Origin: Ichthyophis bannanicus
Taxonomy: Eukaryota > Chordata > Amphibia > Gymnophiona > Ichthyophiidae
Length of the DNA stretch: 64,000 nucleotides
Assembly (NCBI GenBank): GCA_033557465.1
Contig: CM066034.1
Coordinates: 409,488,159-409,552,158, forward strand
Direction: 5' to 3'
Shown here one piece after another: positions 32,804 to 44,579 of this stretch. A program made the translations under genes and the position numbers. The notes under the pieces are model-generated. The model was given only the letters and a program-made list of their open reading frames with translations. It ran no database searches and was not told the origin of the DNA. Position 1 is the stretch's first letter, and the number at the start of each line of letters is the position of its first letter.

Positions 32804-33610
32804 CCAGCAATATGCAGTCCTCATACTGTCCTGCCTCAAATTGTTGGAATAGTGCCGAGTGATGCAGGATATAGGTGTCATGGGTGGACCCTGCAAACCT
32901 TGGGACCACATTCAGAATATGCATATTTGCATCACATACAACCTGAACATTCAGGGAATGATAGTGTTTGCGGAACACTACCTCCCTGTCTCTAGGTGGG
33001 ACCAGGGCAACATGTGTGCAATCAATAGCTCCCATCACGTGTGGAATCCCGGCTAACGCCTCAAAGGCTGGGTTCAGGGTCCACCACTGTTGCCTAGTGT
33101 GTGGAATGGCAATATAATTCCGCACCCGGCTGACCATGGCACGCAGAACTTGGTGGAAACAGCATGAGAAGGTGGGGCGGCTCATGCCACCCACTGCGGC
33201 CACAGATGACTGGAAACAGCCAGAGGCAAAGAAATGTAGGGCAGCAAGGAGCTTGATCAAACCTGGTATGGCATGTGACCGATCAGTCAGGGGCTCGAGG
33301 TCAGGTCTTAGATCCTCATAGAGCTCCCTGTGCTCAGTCTGTACAGGGAGATGATCTGGTCCTCTCGCATGCCCTGGAGCTGGGCCCTGGGCCTGTAGAG
33401 GCGTGGCTGGCGAGCCTGCACCTCAGCACGCCTCCTGCGCCGTGCTGGCACAGCCCCTGCCTGCCCTGCCCCCACAGTTGCAGGTCTGATTTTCTGCGGG
33501 ACTACACCCATGCCCTGTGCCTCAGCCCCATAGACACCATCTCCCCTGTCACGCAACCGCACCACCTGCCCACCTCGCGTTGCAGCTGCAGCAAACACAA
33601 AGGCTGCCAT
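32804..33610 (-). pseudogene. Harbinger transposase, exon 1
   Basis: HARBI1-like N-terminal and central region: a basic N-terminus (RRRRRAEVQARQPRLYRPRAQ), then IKLLAALHFFASGCFQ, a helix-turn-helix-like part (GMSRPTFSCCFHQVLRAM), and the first catalytic Asp in GIPHVMGAIDCTHVAL, plus the second Asp region in FAGSTHDTYILHHSAL. The ATG is at 33608-33610. One frameshift near 33325-33340 disconnects the N-terminus from the rest. The family cuts and pastes DNA with help from a Myb-like protein, here probably the gene at 34571-38227. Confidence 0.88.
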
Positions 33611-33814
33611 AACCTCCACCCGCCCTGCTCCTCAAAATCAGTCAAACACAGACAACACTTCCCTAACCAAGACACACACCTTACACACCACACAGAACCA
33701 CAGCCACACAATACAACCAACATCACAAACCCAGTCACGCTCCACAATACACCTGGATTCAGACTCGCTCCTTCCGTCACTGCCAACGCACACCTTCTTT
33801 CTCCCTCGCCTACA

Positions 33815-34215
33815 AAAAAACCCTCAACGTGCAACATGTGCTGAGGACAATTTATAGAGTTTTTTTACGTTATGCGTGTTGCGCGTGCGCATTTGCGTGA
33901 GCGTGACCACTGCACATGCGCAGGTGGCTGTGCGCATGCGTCGCACACTTGCAGCACTGCGCATGCACCATGGCTCATGCGCTACATACGCATCCACGCA
34001 CGCGCAGTGTGCACGGTGGCAGGGGTACACGCACGCTCTGTGTAGTATAATGCGCAACGCGCAAGCACCCATTTCCTACCTCTGGCCGGCACATGTGCAA
34101 TGCGCACAGCCAACTGTGCATGCGCACCTACGCAGCCAATGTGCACACGCAACGTAAAAAACGCTATAAATACACCTCTACACGTGCTGCACGTTGAGGG
34201 GTTGTTGGTAGGCAA
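33815..34215. promoter_or_regulatory. near-palindromic divergent promoter
   Basis: Two inverted arms of about 65 bases (33815-33880 and 34150-34215) flank 270 bases full of GCGCATGCG-type motifs. Each arm holds a TATA box pointing outward: CTATAAAT on the minus strand (33850-33857) toward the transposase and TATAAATA on the plus strand (34165-34172) toward the Myb-like gene. Each arm also contains CTCAACGTGCA and a TTTACGTT motif. A shared bidirectional promoter for the two proteins is the simplest reading. Confidence 0.8.
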
Positions 34216-34570
34216 GGGAGAGAGAAGGTGTTAGTGAGAGAGAGAGAGAGATAGAGTAGAGAGAAGCAGGTTTCTAGGAGAGCTAAGGTTTTGTGGTGAG
34301 GGTCAGAGTGTTAGAGGCTTGGTTGTGGAGGATAGGTGTGAGGTACAGCAGGGGATACAGAGAGGAGTGGAGTCAAGGAGCAGGTGAGTGAGAAAGGAGG
34401 TGAGGTAAACAGCAGATAGCAGAGAAAGGAGGGAGGTGTGAGGTGGAGCTGAGAAGGGCAAGGGAAGGAAGGTCTGACAGGAAGGTTGAGGACAGGGAAA
34501 TTGAGCCACAGGACAGGGCAGGAGTGGAGAGGGAGAGGGAGGTGGGCCCACCTGTTGGGGACGAGACAGA

Positions 34571-35053
34571 TATGGCAGGGAGTGTGGTGGAGGCTGCAGG
34601 GCCATCGGCCCAGCACACAGAGGGTCCTCTCACTACAAAACGTAAACGCATACCGGTGCCAGCTCTGCAAAGGAAGAGGGCCCAGAAATTCTCACCACAG
34701 GAAAATCACATCCTGCTGGCTTCTGTTCTAGAAAATTATGAGGTCCTATACGGACGCCTAAGCAACACCACCACTGTTGCAACACGCACCCAGGTGTGGG
34801 AGGAGGTGCAGGAGGCGGTGGCACAAGGAGGGGGCCCAAGCAGAGACCTCGACAGCCTCAGAAAGAGGTTTAATGACAGAGAGGGGTGTGCGTGCACACA
34901 TGATGGCAGAGCGGCGGCATGCTGTGGGCACTGGAGGGGGAGGCCCCTTCACACCCTCCCTAACAACCCTGGAGCAGGAGTTGGCAGAGCGGCTAGGGCC
35001 AATATACCTCCATGGACTGCCAGAGGCACTGGACACTGCCCAACCCCAGGCAG
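34571..35053 (+). pseudogene. Myb/SANT-like Harbinger partner protein, exon 1
   Basis: Starts ATGGCAGGG at 34571. After a KRKR basic stretch comes a Myb/SANT-like DNA-binding domain: KFSPQENHILLASVLENYEVLYG, then TRTQVWEEVQEAV and LRKRFND (the W and hydrophobic pattern of the family). A one-base frameshift follows at about 34875-34885; the continuation (RAHMMAERRHAVGTGGG, LEQELAERLGPIYL) is in another frame. The donor GCAG|GTAGGT is at 35053. Such proteins bind transposon ends and help the transposase into the nucleus. Confidence 0.85.
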
Positions 35054-37042
35054 GTAGGTACCTAAATCACACCTTGCTGCTCCCAACGCATCGAGTACCT
35101 GCCCTTTGGATGGTGCATCAGGCTTCTTATTAACACCTCCTCATACCTGGTCCCCTGGATCATCTCCCACCCTCTGCCTTTGGCTCATTAGTGTGCTGTC
35201 CCCCATTCCACCCCTTTTACTCTGTGTTTTGCTGCCCTCAAAACACGTTTCATTTGCATCATCCCTTTTTATATCTGCTCTGCACATGTGGCTACATGTC
35301 TGCTACAAGCCCCTTCTCAGACCTGTACGTGTTTTGTCTGTGTCTAATCTAAGCACTGCTGAGCAGGGATGGTCCTTCTGTGGGATAATGTACACCAGGG
35401 GTCCTCAAACATTCTAAACAGGGTGCCAGTTCACTGTCCCTCAGACCATTGTAGGCCTGGAATATAGTTTTTAAAAAAGATTATGAACAAAGCCCAAAGA
35501 ACACTGCAGAAATACAAAAAACACAGAACGTTTCAAAACCTTTTTTTTTTCCACTGGCAATTGCTCTTGCCACATTACTCTGGTTTCTTTGGGTCTTCTG
35601 CTAACTCCCCATCATCTGCTTTCCATTTATCCTTTTGTCACACGTCTAGTATTGTTTCCATTCTCTGTCTACATCTGCTTTAACATGGTAATCTCTCTCC
35701 TTGTGCACCTTCCGCATTCCTAGGTTATCCACTCAAATGTTAGACCCCCATCCTCAATCCCCACTATCTGTGCAATTGTAGATATCTCTTACCTCCCTCA
35801 AAATGTTTTTTTCCCTCACCATTTCATTTGTCCAGCTCCATCCCATTCTGACCCTCGCACCACCTCACCTCTCGTATATTTCCAGCCACACCCAGCATCC
35901 GCTCCCCTCTAGTCCGTGCATCAGCCCATTTGCAGTCCTAGCCCCCCATCAGCCCATTTTCAATCCTATCCCTGGCCCAACATCACACCAGTACCAGTCC
36001 TAGCTCCACACCCAGGTCGAGTCCTATACAAGTTCCTCCAGAAGTGCATTTCCAAACCCCAGCCCCCACAAAAGCTTACTGATAGCCCTCTCCTGGCCCC
36101 ACCATCAGTCCATTTGCAAATCGTAGCACCCCCAGCAAAACATATTGACCCCTATCCTAGGCCTCCCATCATCCCGCTGCCAATCTTAACACCACCCATA
36201 GGCCATGACCTGTCCTAAACCCCTCCCCCACATCAGCACACTTCCAGTCTTATCTCTCCCCCCCATAGCCATTTACCACTCCAAACCTCCCCCACCCCCA
36301 TCAGGCAAGATAGGGTACGAAATAACCCAACCACGCCTGCTGCTGCTGCTTCTTCCAACGTCGCAGCAGGAGATTCAAGCATCCTGTGGGGCCCCCCCCC
36401 CCTGCTCTGCAGCGTCCTCCATGCGGCATCAGTGTGGGCTTGTCAGAGCCATGTGAGGGGAGAGTATCCCTTTCTCACGGCCATGTCAATGGCACCACGG
36501 GCCCTATGTAAAATACCATCAGGCCCATGGCGGGATTAACAGAGCCACGAGAGGAGAGGCTCTTTCTGTTTGCGTGGGTCTGACAGCCAACACTAAGGCT
36601 GCACGGAGGACACTGCAGAGCAGGGGGAGGCCAGTGGGATGCTGGATCATTCCGCTAGCATGGCGGCGGTGGCAGCGGCAGGTTTGTGAGGTGTTAACTT
36701 AGCTGGGCTGCTGCTAAATGAATGTTGCGGTCCTGTGTAGAGCTGCCCCTGAGGACTGGCAGCGGCGGCATAAACACCCATCAGGCTGCATACATCTCCT
36801 TGGTGGACCACATGTGGCCCTCGTCCCGTAGTTTGAGGACCCCTGATGTACACATCAATGTGTCTGCTAGGTACTGGCCTAAATATGCCTAATTGTGTTA
36901 GCAGGAGCTGTAGTGGTACCTATTTAGCACATGTACAGGCCACGGCCAAACACACATTGATTGTGGGGTGGATGTGTTAAACAGTTGTATGTAGTTGAAC
37001 CATGAAAACCAATCTGTGCTATGTATGGTTTCCACAACTCAG
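35054..37042 (+). other. intron 1 of the Myb-like gene
   Basis: Donor GTAGGT, acceptor CCACAACTCAG. Codons join as A-G-D-Y across it. Of its 1989 bases, 1450 are a hAT insertion, so the original intron was about 540 bases. Confidence 0.8.
35396..36845 (+). mobile_element. non-autonomous hAT transposon
   Basis: 1450 bp with 15-bp terminal inverted repeats CAGGGGTCCTCAAAC and a perfect 8-bp duplication ATGTACAC (35388-35395 and 36846-36853), diagnostic for hAT. No transposase is encoded. The inside contains a C-rich minisatellite (35900-36250) and a segment at 35545-35690 related to 19015-19150. Confidence 0.95.
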
Positions 37043-37345
37043 GTGACTACACAACCATGGCCCCAGCTGAGGAGGTGGTGGTGCAATTGGGCGAGGATGT
37101 GCCAGAGCCCCAGCCCACAATGTCTGGGGGCAGCACCAGCAATGGTGATGGGACCCCAACCACACACATCCAGCCTGAACCAGAGGACCACATCCCAGAC
37201 GTCACTGACACAGAGGGCTGCGAGGACATAAGAAGACAACACCCGAGTCTTGCACCAGCGCCAGATGAGAACCCTCCACCAGAATTGGACCCAATTGTTG
37301 AAGAACTGCGCGCACACTCTGCCACAGCATGGCACAATGCAGAAG
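37043..37345 (+). pseudogene. Myb-like partner protein, exon 2
   Basis: Open across 101 codons in the spliced frame. Encodes an acidic, proline-rich linker (VVVQLGEDVPEPQP, then PPPELDPIVEELRAH). The acceptor is before 37043 and the donor GAAG|GTGGGT at 37345. Typical of the middle of these proteins. Confidence 0.78.
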
Positions 37346-37940
37346 GTGGGTAACAGCATACCCCACGATCCCGACGGGGTTGTCCTAACATCCACAAAAT
37401 TATTGTATATTGCCCACATAGCATAGAGATCTGATTTTGGGGGGTTGTCGTCTGTGCTCTGTGATTCTACCTCCTGTAGCATGTCTTGTCAGGTTTCAGC
37501 ATTTGTGAGGGCCTCACACACATGCACACTGTGCTTGCCCATATACCCCACATAAGCCCAAAGAGAAGAGTAATGATCGCAGGTCACACAGAGACCTCGT
37601 CATGGGTATTGTCACACAGTATCATTTAACAACATAATCTGCAGTGTGCGCCAGCATTATAGAAATTGGGCCACCCCAGATATGTGTATGTGTGTCTTAG
37701 GCCCCTCAGATCATCTGACCAATCCCAGACAAGCAGTGTGCAGACCTGGAATAGTCATATTAACCTGTGGCAATGTGCCATGTGTGAGATCTGTATTTCT
37801 CACGACCCCACCTCCAGACCCCTTCCAGACATGGGGATGGCTCCTGGGAGACACAGATGTAAACGTTGGTAGGTTTGGCAGGCATGACTGTTCTGCAGAC
37901 TGCTCTTCTGGGATATGCGTGACATGTATATGTGTGACAG

Positions 37941-38227
37941 CTGGTAATGGAGAGGAAGCTCACATATCACCCTCTGCCCCTCCCACACGCACTCATCAGG
38001 CACTGCAGCGTGTGTTCATGGCAATTGCAGAAAACACAAGGGAGCTGAGGATGATCCGGGAGGAGATGCGGTCGGTGGCGCTTGGCCGCATTGCGGATGC
38101 AATGGAGGACATTGTGGGGCTAATGCGGCAGCAAGCACCAGCACCGGCACCTGAGGCACCAGGACAAGGTGCAGTTCCGCGGGGGGTGGTGTGCCGTGGG
38201 AGGCGCGCGCGCCCATGCAGGAGGTGA
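37941..38227 (+). pseudogene. Myb-like partner protein, exon 3
   Basis: The acceptor TGTGTGACAG precedes 37941, and the join reads A-E-A-G-N. Encodes a helical C-terminal part (HQALQRVFMAIAENTRELRMI, REEMRSVALGRIADAM) probably for protein contacts, a proline/alanine run and an arginine-rich end (RGRRARPCRR). Stop TGA at 38225-38227. A polyadenylation signal AATAAA follows at 38239-38244. Confidence 0.8.
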
Positions 38228-38238
38228 CTCCGCGATCA

Positions 38239-38244
38239 ATAAAA
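38239..38244 (+). terminator. polyadenylation signal of the Myb-like gene
   Basis: AATAAA 12 bases after the stop codon. The only such signal close downstream, and it fits the gene end. Confidence 0.7.
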
Positions 38245-39299
38245 AGCTGTTAACCAGTACATACGTGTGTTTTCCAATGTGTGTCCCTGTGCTCCCCTTA
38301 GGTAGTGTGTAAATGCATGTTGTGTCATACACACACGCCCCTCGATGGTGGGGTGTCTGTACTGGCAGGTATCACTGCACAGACACCATCATATGCCATG
38401 TGTGCCATGCACTGTGTCAGATCTGAGCCCCTGGGCTGCAGTGTGGCAGTTTACATATCCTCCCGGGTTGCAAAGGGGGAATGTCCTTGAGCTACATGTC
38501 CAGTGTTGGGAGCCGTCACAGTTAAAATCCTGTCATACCCCCTTACATTGGAAGCACATGTGGGACCCTTGTCCCTGCCTGCAACACTGCCTATGTGCCT
38601 GCCCCCCCCCCAAATGTATACGGTTACTCACCAACCATCCCTGTGACATGTAGTGTCCCACGACACACTCAACAGCTTTACACCTGAGTAGCTCCTGGGC
38701 TCATCACTACATCTTACCCTGCCAGCACAGACGTACTGGTTTGCAAGTTGTACTATTGGCACACAGCCATGTTGCATCAGAAACGGTTCTGAAACATTGC
38801 ATACAGCATGCACGTGCACCAGTATACTGGGCCGTCTAAATTTCTGCATCTCAGGGTCGACGCTGGTCTCACATACCTACACACATGGTCATCCCCCACG
38901 ACAGCATGTGGAGCCAGTCCACGCATGATATCCATGTCTACCTTTACAGCACATACCTGTCTACACACATATCCCATGCTTACATCCATAGTGTGTTGCT
39001 AAGGGAGATACGTGACCATTTTTCAATGAACAGTGTGTATATTAGAAAAAAAATATAATACAAAAACATAAATTACATATAACACAAATAGAATAAAACA
39101 TTTGGAAAGGGGAGAATACCCATCACCCTCCCCCCCAAACACCCCCCTCCTACCCCCACCCGCCCTATACACCCTCCTCCACCCCTCCCCCCACCCCATC
39201 AGACACACCCTCTCCCTGCATTCTGCATGCCCAGTGATGGAACACAGGACAGCACAGGGCACATGTGTGGAGGTCACAGGAGCCATCAATGACTTCTGT
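38245..39299. other. TG/CA-rich spacer with C-run segment, no gene seen
   Basis: Continues the low-complexity look of 24.8-31 kb. From 39115 to 39200 it becomes a CCCTCC-rich polypyrimidine stretch. I see no coding signal until the gene remnant that ends near 39290. Confidence 0.5.
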
Positions 39300-39883
39300 G
39301 ACGCTTCTCAGGGGATGGCCGCTGACATGGCAGCCGATCCACCTCGGCGGCCACCCGCTGAATGGCTGCCGCCAGTCACTGGTGCGAGTGCACAAGGAGG
39401 TGCACACGCTGCTCCAAGGCATCCAGGGCCGCCACACACCTGCCACCACACACACACGGTCCCAGAGGTCTGGGTGGTGGCATGTGCATGCGACCTGTGT
39501 GTGGCCCTGGATGGTGGAGCAACATGCAATGGCTGGCGGGAGCCCACAGTGCCCTGTGCTGCACTGTGTTCCCCATCACTCTCCCACACACACACACATC
39601 TCCCTCCTCCCCCCCTGCCACCTCCCACACACCCTCCACACCTTCCTCCACCCCTCCCCCCACACACCCTCTCCCTCCCCTGCCACCCCACCACCCACCC
39701 CTTCCATGCCCCCATCAGCCCCCTCCTCTGATGCACTCTCCACCGGCTCTTCATCCTCGTCCTCCGCCTCCACCTCAGGTTCCTCCTCCACCACCACCAC
39801 CTCCACCTCTGGGGCATGGCAGGCAGGGGGGTGCCTCAGGGCATAAGCTGTGGTGGTCAGCTCTTCATCGTTGTCATCACCCT
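39290..39883 (-). pseudogene. third Harbinger-region gene, last exon
   Basis: The acceptor ATCTTCCACAG precedes 39883. Encodes EGDDNDEELTTTAYALRH, a strongly acidic run (EVVVVEEEPEVEAEDEDEE), a low-complexity part and a helical end (ALDALEQRVHLLVHSH ... LAAAIQRVAAEVDRLP). An in-frame TGA interrupts this end near 39377, so it is broken. Unidentified. Acidic middle plus coiled C-terminus resembles the layout of the Myb-like partner. Confidence 0.55.
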
Positions 39884-40012
39884 CTGTGGAAGATGACAGT
39901 CATCAGCACATTATCACGTGTGTCACATAACACACGTACATATGCAGGCACCACACAGGCTGGTGGGCCAATGTGACATTTGTTACTGGGCAGCAAGGTT
40001 GTCAATACTCAC

Positions 40013-40106
40013 CATCACGCTCTGCCTGCGCCGCCCTCTGGAGGCGGGCAAGGTAGTCGCTGTGGTGGAGGCACAACTCCCGCCCCTTCTTCCAGCGATC
40101 CTCCAC
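40013..40106 (-). pseudogene. third Harbinger-region gene, internal exon
   Basis: 94 bases bounded by an acceptor (CACATCCACAG before 40106) and a donor (GATG|GTGAGT at 40013). Encodes VEDRWKKGRELCLHHSDYLA and RLQRAAQAERD, a basic amphipathic stretch that could be the end of a Myb/trihelix-type domain. It joins in phase with 39883. Upstream exons, including any start, lie beyond 40235, where a DIRS element now sits. Confidence 0.6.
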
Positions 40107-40234
40107 CTGTGGATGTGAAAACAATGTGTGGGGGCATCAGTGACTGCTTACCTCTGGTGGGTGGGCAACATAAACAAACATCTGTGTGGCCAGCATCTTG
40201 CTGCTCCTGCTCCACTGCTGTGTGTGTCATGTAC

Positions 40235-43200
40235 AGCATAGTTAGTCACGTGTAACAGGTGCTCTCCAGGAACACCAGGAATAAGTCTTCACATGTGGGT
40301 AGCGTTAGTACAAACTGAGCCTGTGTAGGAACGCTCCCCAGCGTCCTATATGAAAGCTTTTGGGAGCATCCCACAGTGCATGCGTGCTGCCTTCCTGCCT
40401 TTCCAAAATGCCTCTCTCCAGTTGAGTTGAAAGCTGACACAAGGAGAGAGAGAGAGAGATAGGGAAAGAGAGAGAGACACACACAACCCGCTAGGAACAA
40501 GCAGGACATGGTCAGCACATGTGAGGAAACCCTAGATGTAGATGCCAGGGAAGGATCCCCAGAGTGGTGAGGGCCTGTGGAGGGCTTCCACCTCCTCCCA
40601 TGGATCTCTGGCATCCTGTAAGAGAGGTGGCTAGGAGTGGATTACATATGGAAGAGGTTTTGAACAGCAGCCTGACCAACCATAGCATGCCTGCGGGAGC
40701 CTTTATCCAAGCATTAGTGGGCCGTGAACCAAGGACCAGGTAGCTGCTCCACAAATGTCGTTAATATAGACGGAATGGAGGGGAACCCGTGAGGCTGCCA
40801 TGACTGTCACATTGTGAGCAGGAACATGGGCCACCAGTGAATGGTGTTAGCTATGATAGATAAAAGGCAATACATTGAGCAATCCAGTTGGATAGAGATC
40901 TTTTTGAAACTGCTGTACCCAAATGCGAGGGATCAGACACTCAGAATAGCTGAGGGGACCTTCTGTGTTGCTGGGTCCTCTGCAGATGAAAAGCCACAGC
41001 TCTTTCACAGTCCAAGGTATGAAGAGTCTTCTCTGCATTTGAAGCATGCGGCTGTTGAAAGACTACAGGTAACTACACCTCTTGTTTCAAATGAAAGGAG
41101 GAATCCACCTTAGGCATGAAGTGTGGATGTGTCCTTAGGATTACCTTATCATGGTGAAACGGTGTGGAAGGTGGATCAGCCACTGGAGCTTGAAATTCAC
41201 TGATACGACTTGCTGATGTGATTGCAAGAAGGTATTTTAATTTCCAGGTCAGAGACTTTAGCGAAGTAGTGTCTAAGGGCTCAGAAGACGGCAGCATACG
41301 CTGCCCTAGAAGCAGAATGGGATCCCATGCCTCTGGAGGTGGTCTAAGGCCAGGTTTTGGTAGATGCAGGCCTCTCATGATTCCGGATATGAGAGAATGG
41401 GATGAAATGGGTTGTCCATTGATGGGTTCAGAAGGAGCAGCAATGGCACTTAAAGGACTCTGACTCAATTTGGAGACCATTGTTTGATAAGTAATGGAGT
41501 TTGTCAAAAACATGTTTATATACGGACAAGAGGGTTGCAGGCCTTTTGTTATCACCAAATGAAATGTCACGTCCACCTGATGGCATAGGACTGCCTTGTG
41601 GAAGGTTTCCTGGAAGCATAACACACATCATGCACTTCCTGAATGAGTGCCAAAGCAGTTACAGCTGTCAGTAGCCAGGCTCTGAGCTGCAGAGACGGGG
41701 GGTTTGTATGCCATACATTCCCCTCCTCCTGCGACAGTAAGTCTGGAGCTGACCCTACGTACAGGGGTGGAACCTGGGACAGATGCAGAAGCAGAGGGTA
41801 TCACACCTGTTGTTGCCAGCGTGGGGCTATGAGGAACATGTTGCCTCTGTCATGAGTTGCAATAGGGTCTTGGCAATCAAGGGAATGGGAGGAAAGGCAT
41901 ATAGGCATTCCTGCCCCCAGTTGAGGAGGACAGCATCCCTCGCTTGGTAGCTCTGAGCTGGGATTCGTGAACAGAACCGGGTAGGTTTGGGATATGATGG
42001 ACTTGCGAAGAGGTATGAATCTTGAGTTCCCCAGAGTTGCAATACTCTACAGAGTTGGTCCATGTGTAGAGACCATTTGTGCGGAAGCAGAACACGGCTG
42101 GGTTTGTATGGCTAACAGTTCTGATTGCCAGGGAGATAGACTGGCAGGAGATGGATCTGCTGCTGTCTGGCAAACGACCACAGTTGAAGAGCTTCGTTGC
42201 AAAGGGACAGAGAGCCTGTTCCTCCTTGTTTGTTCACATAGACCATAGCTACCTGATTGTCTGCGTAAAGTAGTATTCCATTGGCCTGTAGAAGGGAATG
42301 GAAGACATGAAGAGCCAGGCAATTTGCTCAGAGCTCAAACAGATTGATGTGGAAATGACTCTCCAGACAATTCCAGGTGGCTTGGGTGGAGGTGTCCAGT
42401 ACATGTGCAGCCCACCCCACTTTGGAGGCATCTGTTGTTAATGGGATCTGAGGAGGGGTTTGCGGGAAAGGTGACCCTTCCAACAGGTTTTGTGCTGACC
42501 GCCACCAGTCCAGGGACAGGGTATGGCGCTTTGAGTTTACTAGCACATCTGAGGGACAGCCTGTTGCTTGCGTCCACTGGGAAGAGAGGGCCCACTGGGC
42601 TGGTCTCATGTGGAGACAAGCGTAGGGGACCACATGCACCGTAGATGCCATGTGACCCAGCAGCTGATGCATCTCTCGAGGCGAGAGGTTAGTTTTTTGT
42701 AGTGCTGTCCAAACACGTTGCACAATGGGAGGACAGCGAGGCTGAGTCAGGTAGGTCTTTGGCAGTCTGGTATCTAGCCTTGCTCCTATGAGCTCCAGCG
42801 TTTACGTGGGAGTCAGAAAGGATTCCACGAGATCTCTGACAGGGCCTAGATATTGTAGTCCACGCATTGTGTAAGAGAGAGAGGCCTGGGTATGTGTTTG
42901 TGACTGTGCCTAGATAAGGCAGTCGTCCAAGTAGGGGCACAAAAATATTCCCCTGGTACGGACCAAACCAGCTACCACAGACATGCACTTTGTGAATACT
43001 CTGGGTGCTGAGGCACAGCTGAAGGGAAAACATTTTTTTGGATAGTGGTTTCTTTGATGGGGGGACCAAAGTAACTTTTGCTTTGCTTGTTGGCAGAGAA
43101 GATGGGTGTATGCATCCTTGTGATCTAGAGAACAAAGGCATTTCTGCCTGTGTAAGTCAGGAAGTACGTTTCCTAGAGAAATCCTTTTGAATGTCTTTTG

Positions 43201-44579
43201 GAACAGAAACTTGTTCAGTTCTCTGAAATGTCAGATGTGTCTGTGACCTCCTTTTTCCGTTGGCATGAGGAAATGGGGGTGGGGGAGGGGAGAACCCAGA
43301 ACCCTGTTGGAGATGAGGTACCTCTTCCATTGCTCCTTGAGGTAGATGTTTTACCTCTGGATTCAGTTGGGGGGACGTTTGCAAACTGAATGTCCTTACT
43401 ATTGTAGGAGGCGGCAGGCTATGTGAATGACGCCTGTACCCTCTTCCATGATGGACACAGTCCAGGGTTCTGATGTTATTTGCCTCCATCTGTGGATGAG
43501 GTGACCTACTCTTCCTGGTATTGTTGACGGTTTCTTTCCCTGGAGGGCCAGGATGGGCAGGTACTCCATCACAGAGTCAAAGGCCCTGTGGGGGCTGAGG
43601 CTGCTGGGTCTGCTGAGGCAGAGTAGCTCTCGGCTTTCTCTGCTTAGTAGCTTGTTGACCCTTTCGAGCAGCTTGTACTGCAGGTTGTCCTTGCTGAGGA
43701 TAGAACTTATAGTATCCTTTCTTTTTGGAGAGGAAGCACTTTTCTGAGGCTCTCATCTTTGCAGGATCTACAATATTTGAAAGCCTTGTCAAGGTATAAT
43801 TGTCCTGCTGGTTTTTAAAAACCAGTTTTCACCACTACAGGGGGTGTTGGCCAGTTTATCCTGTACCCATTGTTCCAGGTGAGAGGCTTGCAGCCAGCCA
43901 AGTTTCCTTGCCCCAATAGCAATGGCAGAGACTCTGCCTTTGCATGAAAAACAGTCAAAAGCTGCCCTGTTCACAACTCTTGAACTGTTCTGGGCATGCT
44001 TGACAGGTGCTATATAGTAGTGACCTCTGTGATCTGCGAGATGTGGACTTACCAGTTGTAGATCTTGTGTGACCTCCGTCAGGAACATTCCCATGTACAT
44101 GATATAGGAACCTGTCCTGTCTGAAAGCTTGAATGTATGGACGACACAGCGACCAAAGGCATCTAATGCCTTACACTCCCTACCAGGAGGGTTGGTGGCA
44201 TGTTGTTTGTAATGTTTAAGTCTCCTCCTAGCACACTCCACCATGATGGAGTGATCAGGGAGGTGTCCTTTGTGCAAACCAGGCGACGGAGGCACACGAT
44301 ACATAGTAGGCACATGTGAGAATGTGGAGAGGTGGTAAGAGGAATCCTCCACATTCTCAAAAGAGGATTCCTTAAGATCTGATGTATTGGCAGGATGTCT
44401 GCCTCCTATGGAGTTTGGTGATATTGGTGAATCTCTGTCTCCCGTGGCCTGTGCTCACATTGAGTTACTAATGAAATGGAGAGGCCCTTGCCTACATGTG
44501 TGTGGAGATCCAGGAAGGACATATCCTGAGGAGGGGACATTCTCCTCTTGGGAGAGGCAGGCTTGTCCTGGAGAGGGAC
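40235..44579 (-). mobile_element. decayed DIRS element (second copy)
   Basis: The left terminal repeat (40235-40430) matches that at 59794-59960 and less closely that at 12365. Remnants follow in DIRS order: recombinase (41073-41630, with TSASRISEF), RNase H and DIRS extension (41827-42420), RT (42450-43500) and gag (43577-44352). The frames are riddled with stops. The right terminal repeat is missing except perhaps for a GGCTTGTCCTGGAGA remnant at 44564-44579. Confidence 0.85.
43577..44352 (-). pseudogene. DIRS gag remnant (second copy)
   Basis: Encodes HSIMVECARRRLKHYKQH, YIMYMGMFLTEV, NRAAFDCFSCKGR and LEQWVQDKLANTPCSGENW, clear homologues of the intact gag at 15821-17743. The N-terminal zinc-binding part is absent and the frame breaks near 43795. 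Confidence 0.8.

Larger units (their letters stand above)
23699..40234. mobile_element. Harbinger-type DNA transposon region, large and composite
   Basis: Begins where Penelope homology ends, with TAA followed by GGGGTATGTTTACTAAACC. TAA is a standard Harbinger target and the following bases may be its terminal repeat, but I found no matching right end inside the window. It contains subterminal tandem repeats, transposase, Myb-like partner and a third gene remnant, in TG/CA-rich spacer DNA of uniform look. The DIRS at 40235 cuts it. One or several elements could be involved, and the boundaries are inference. Confidence 0.45.
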
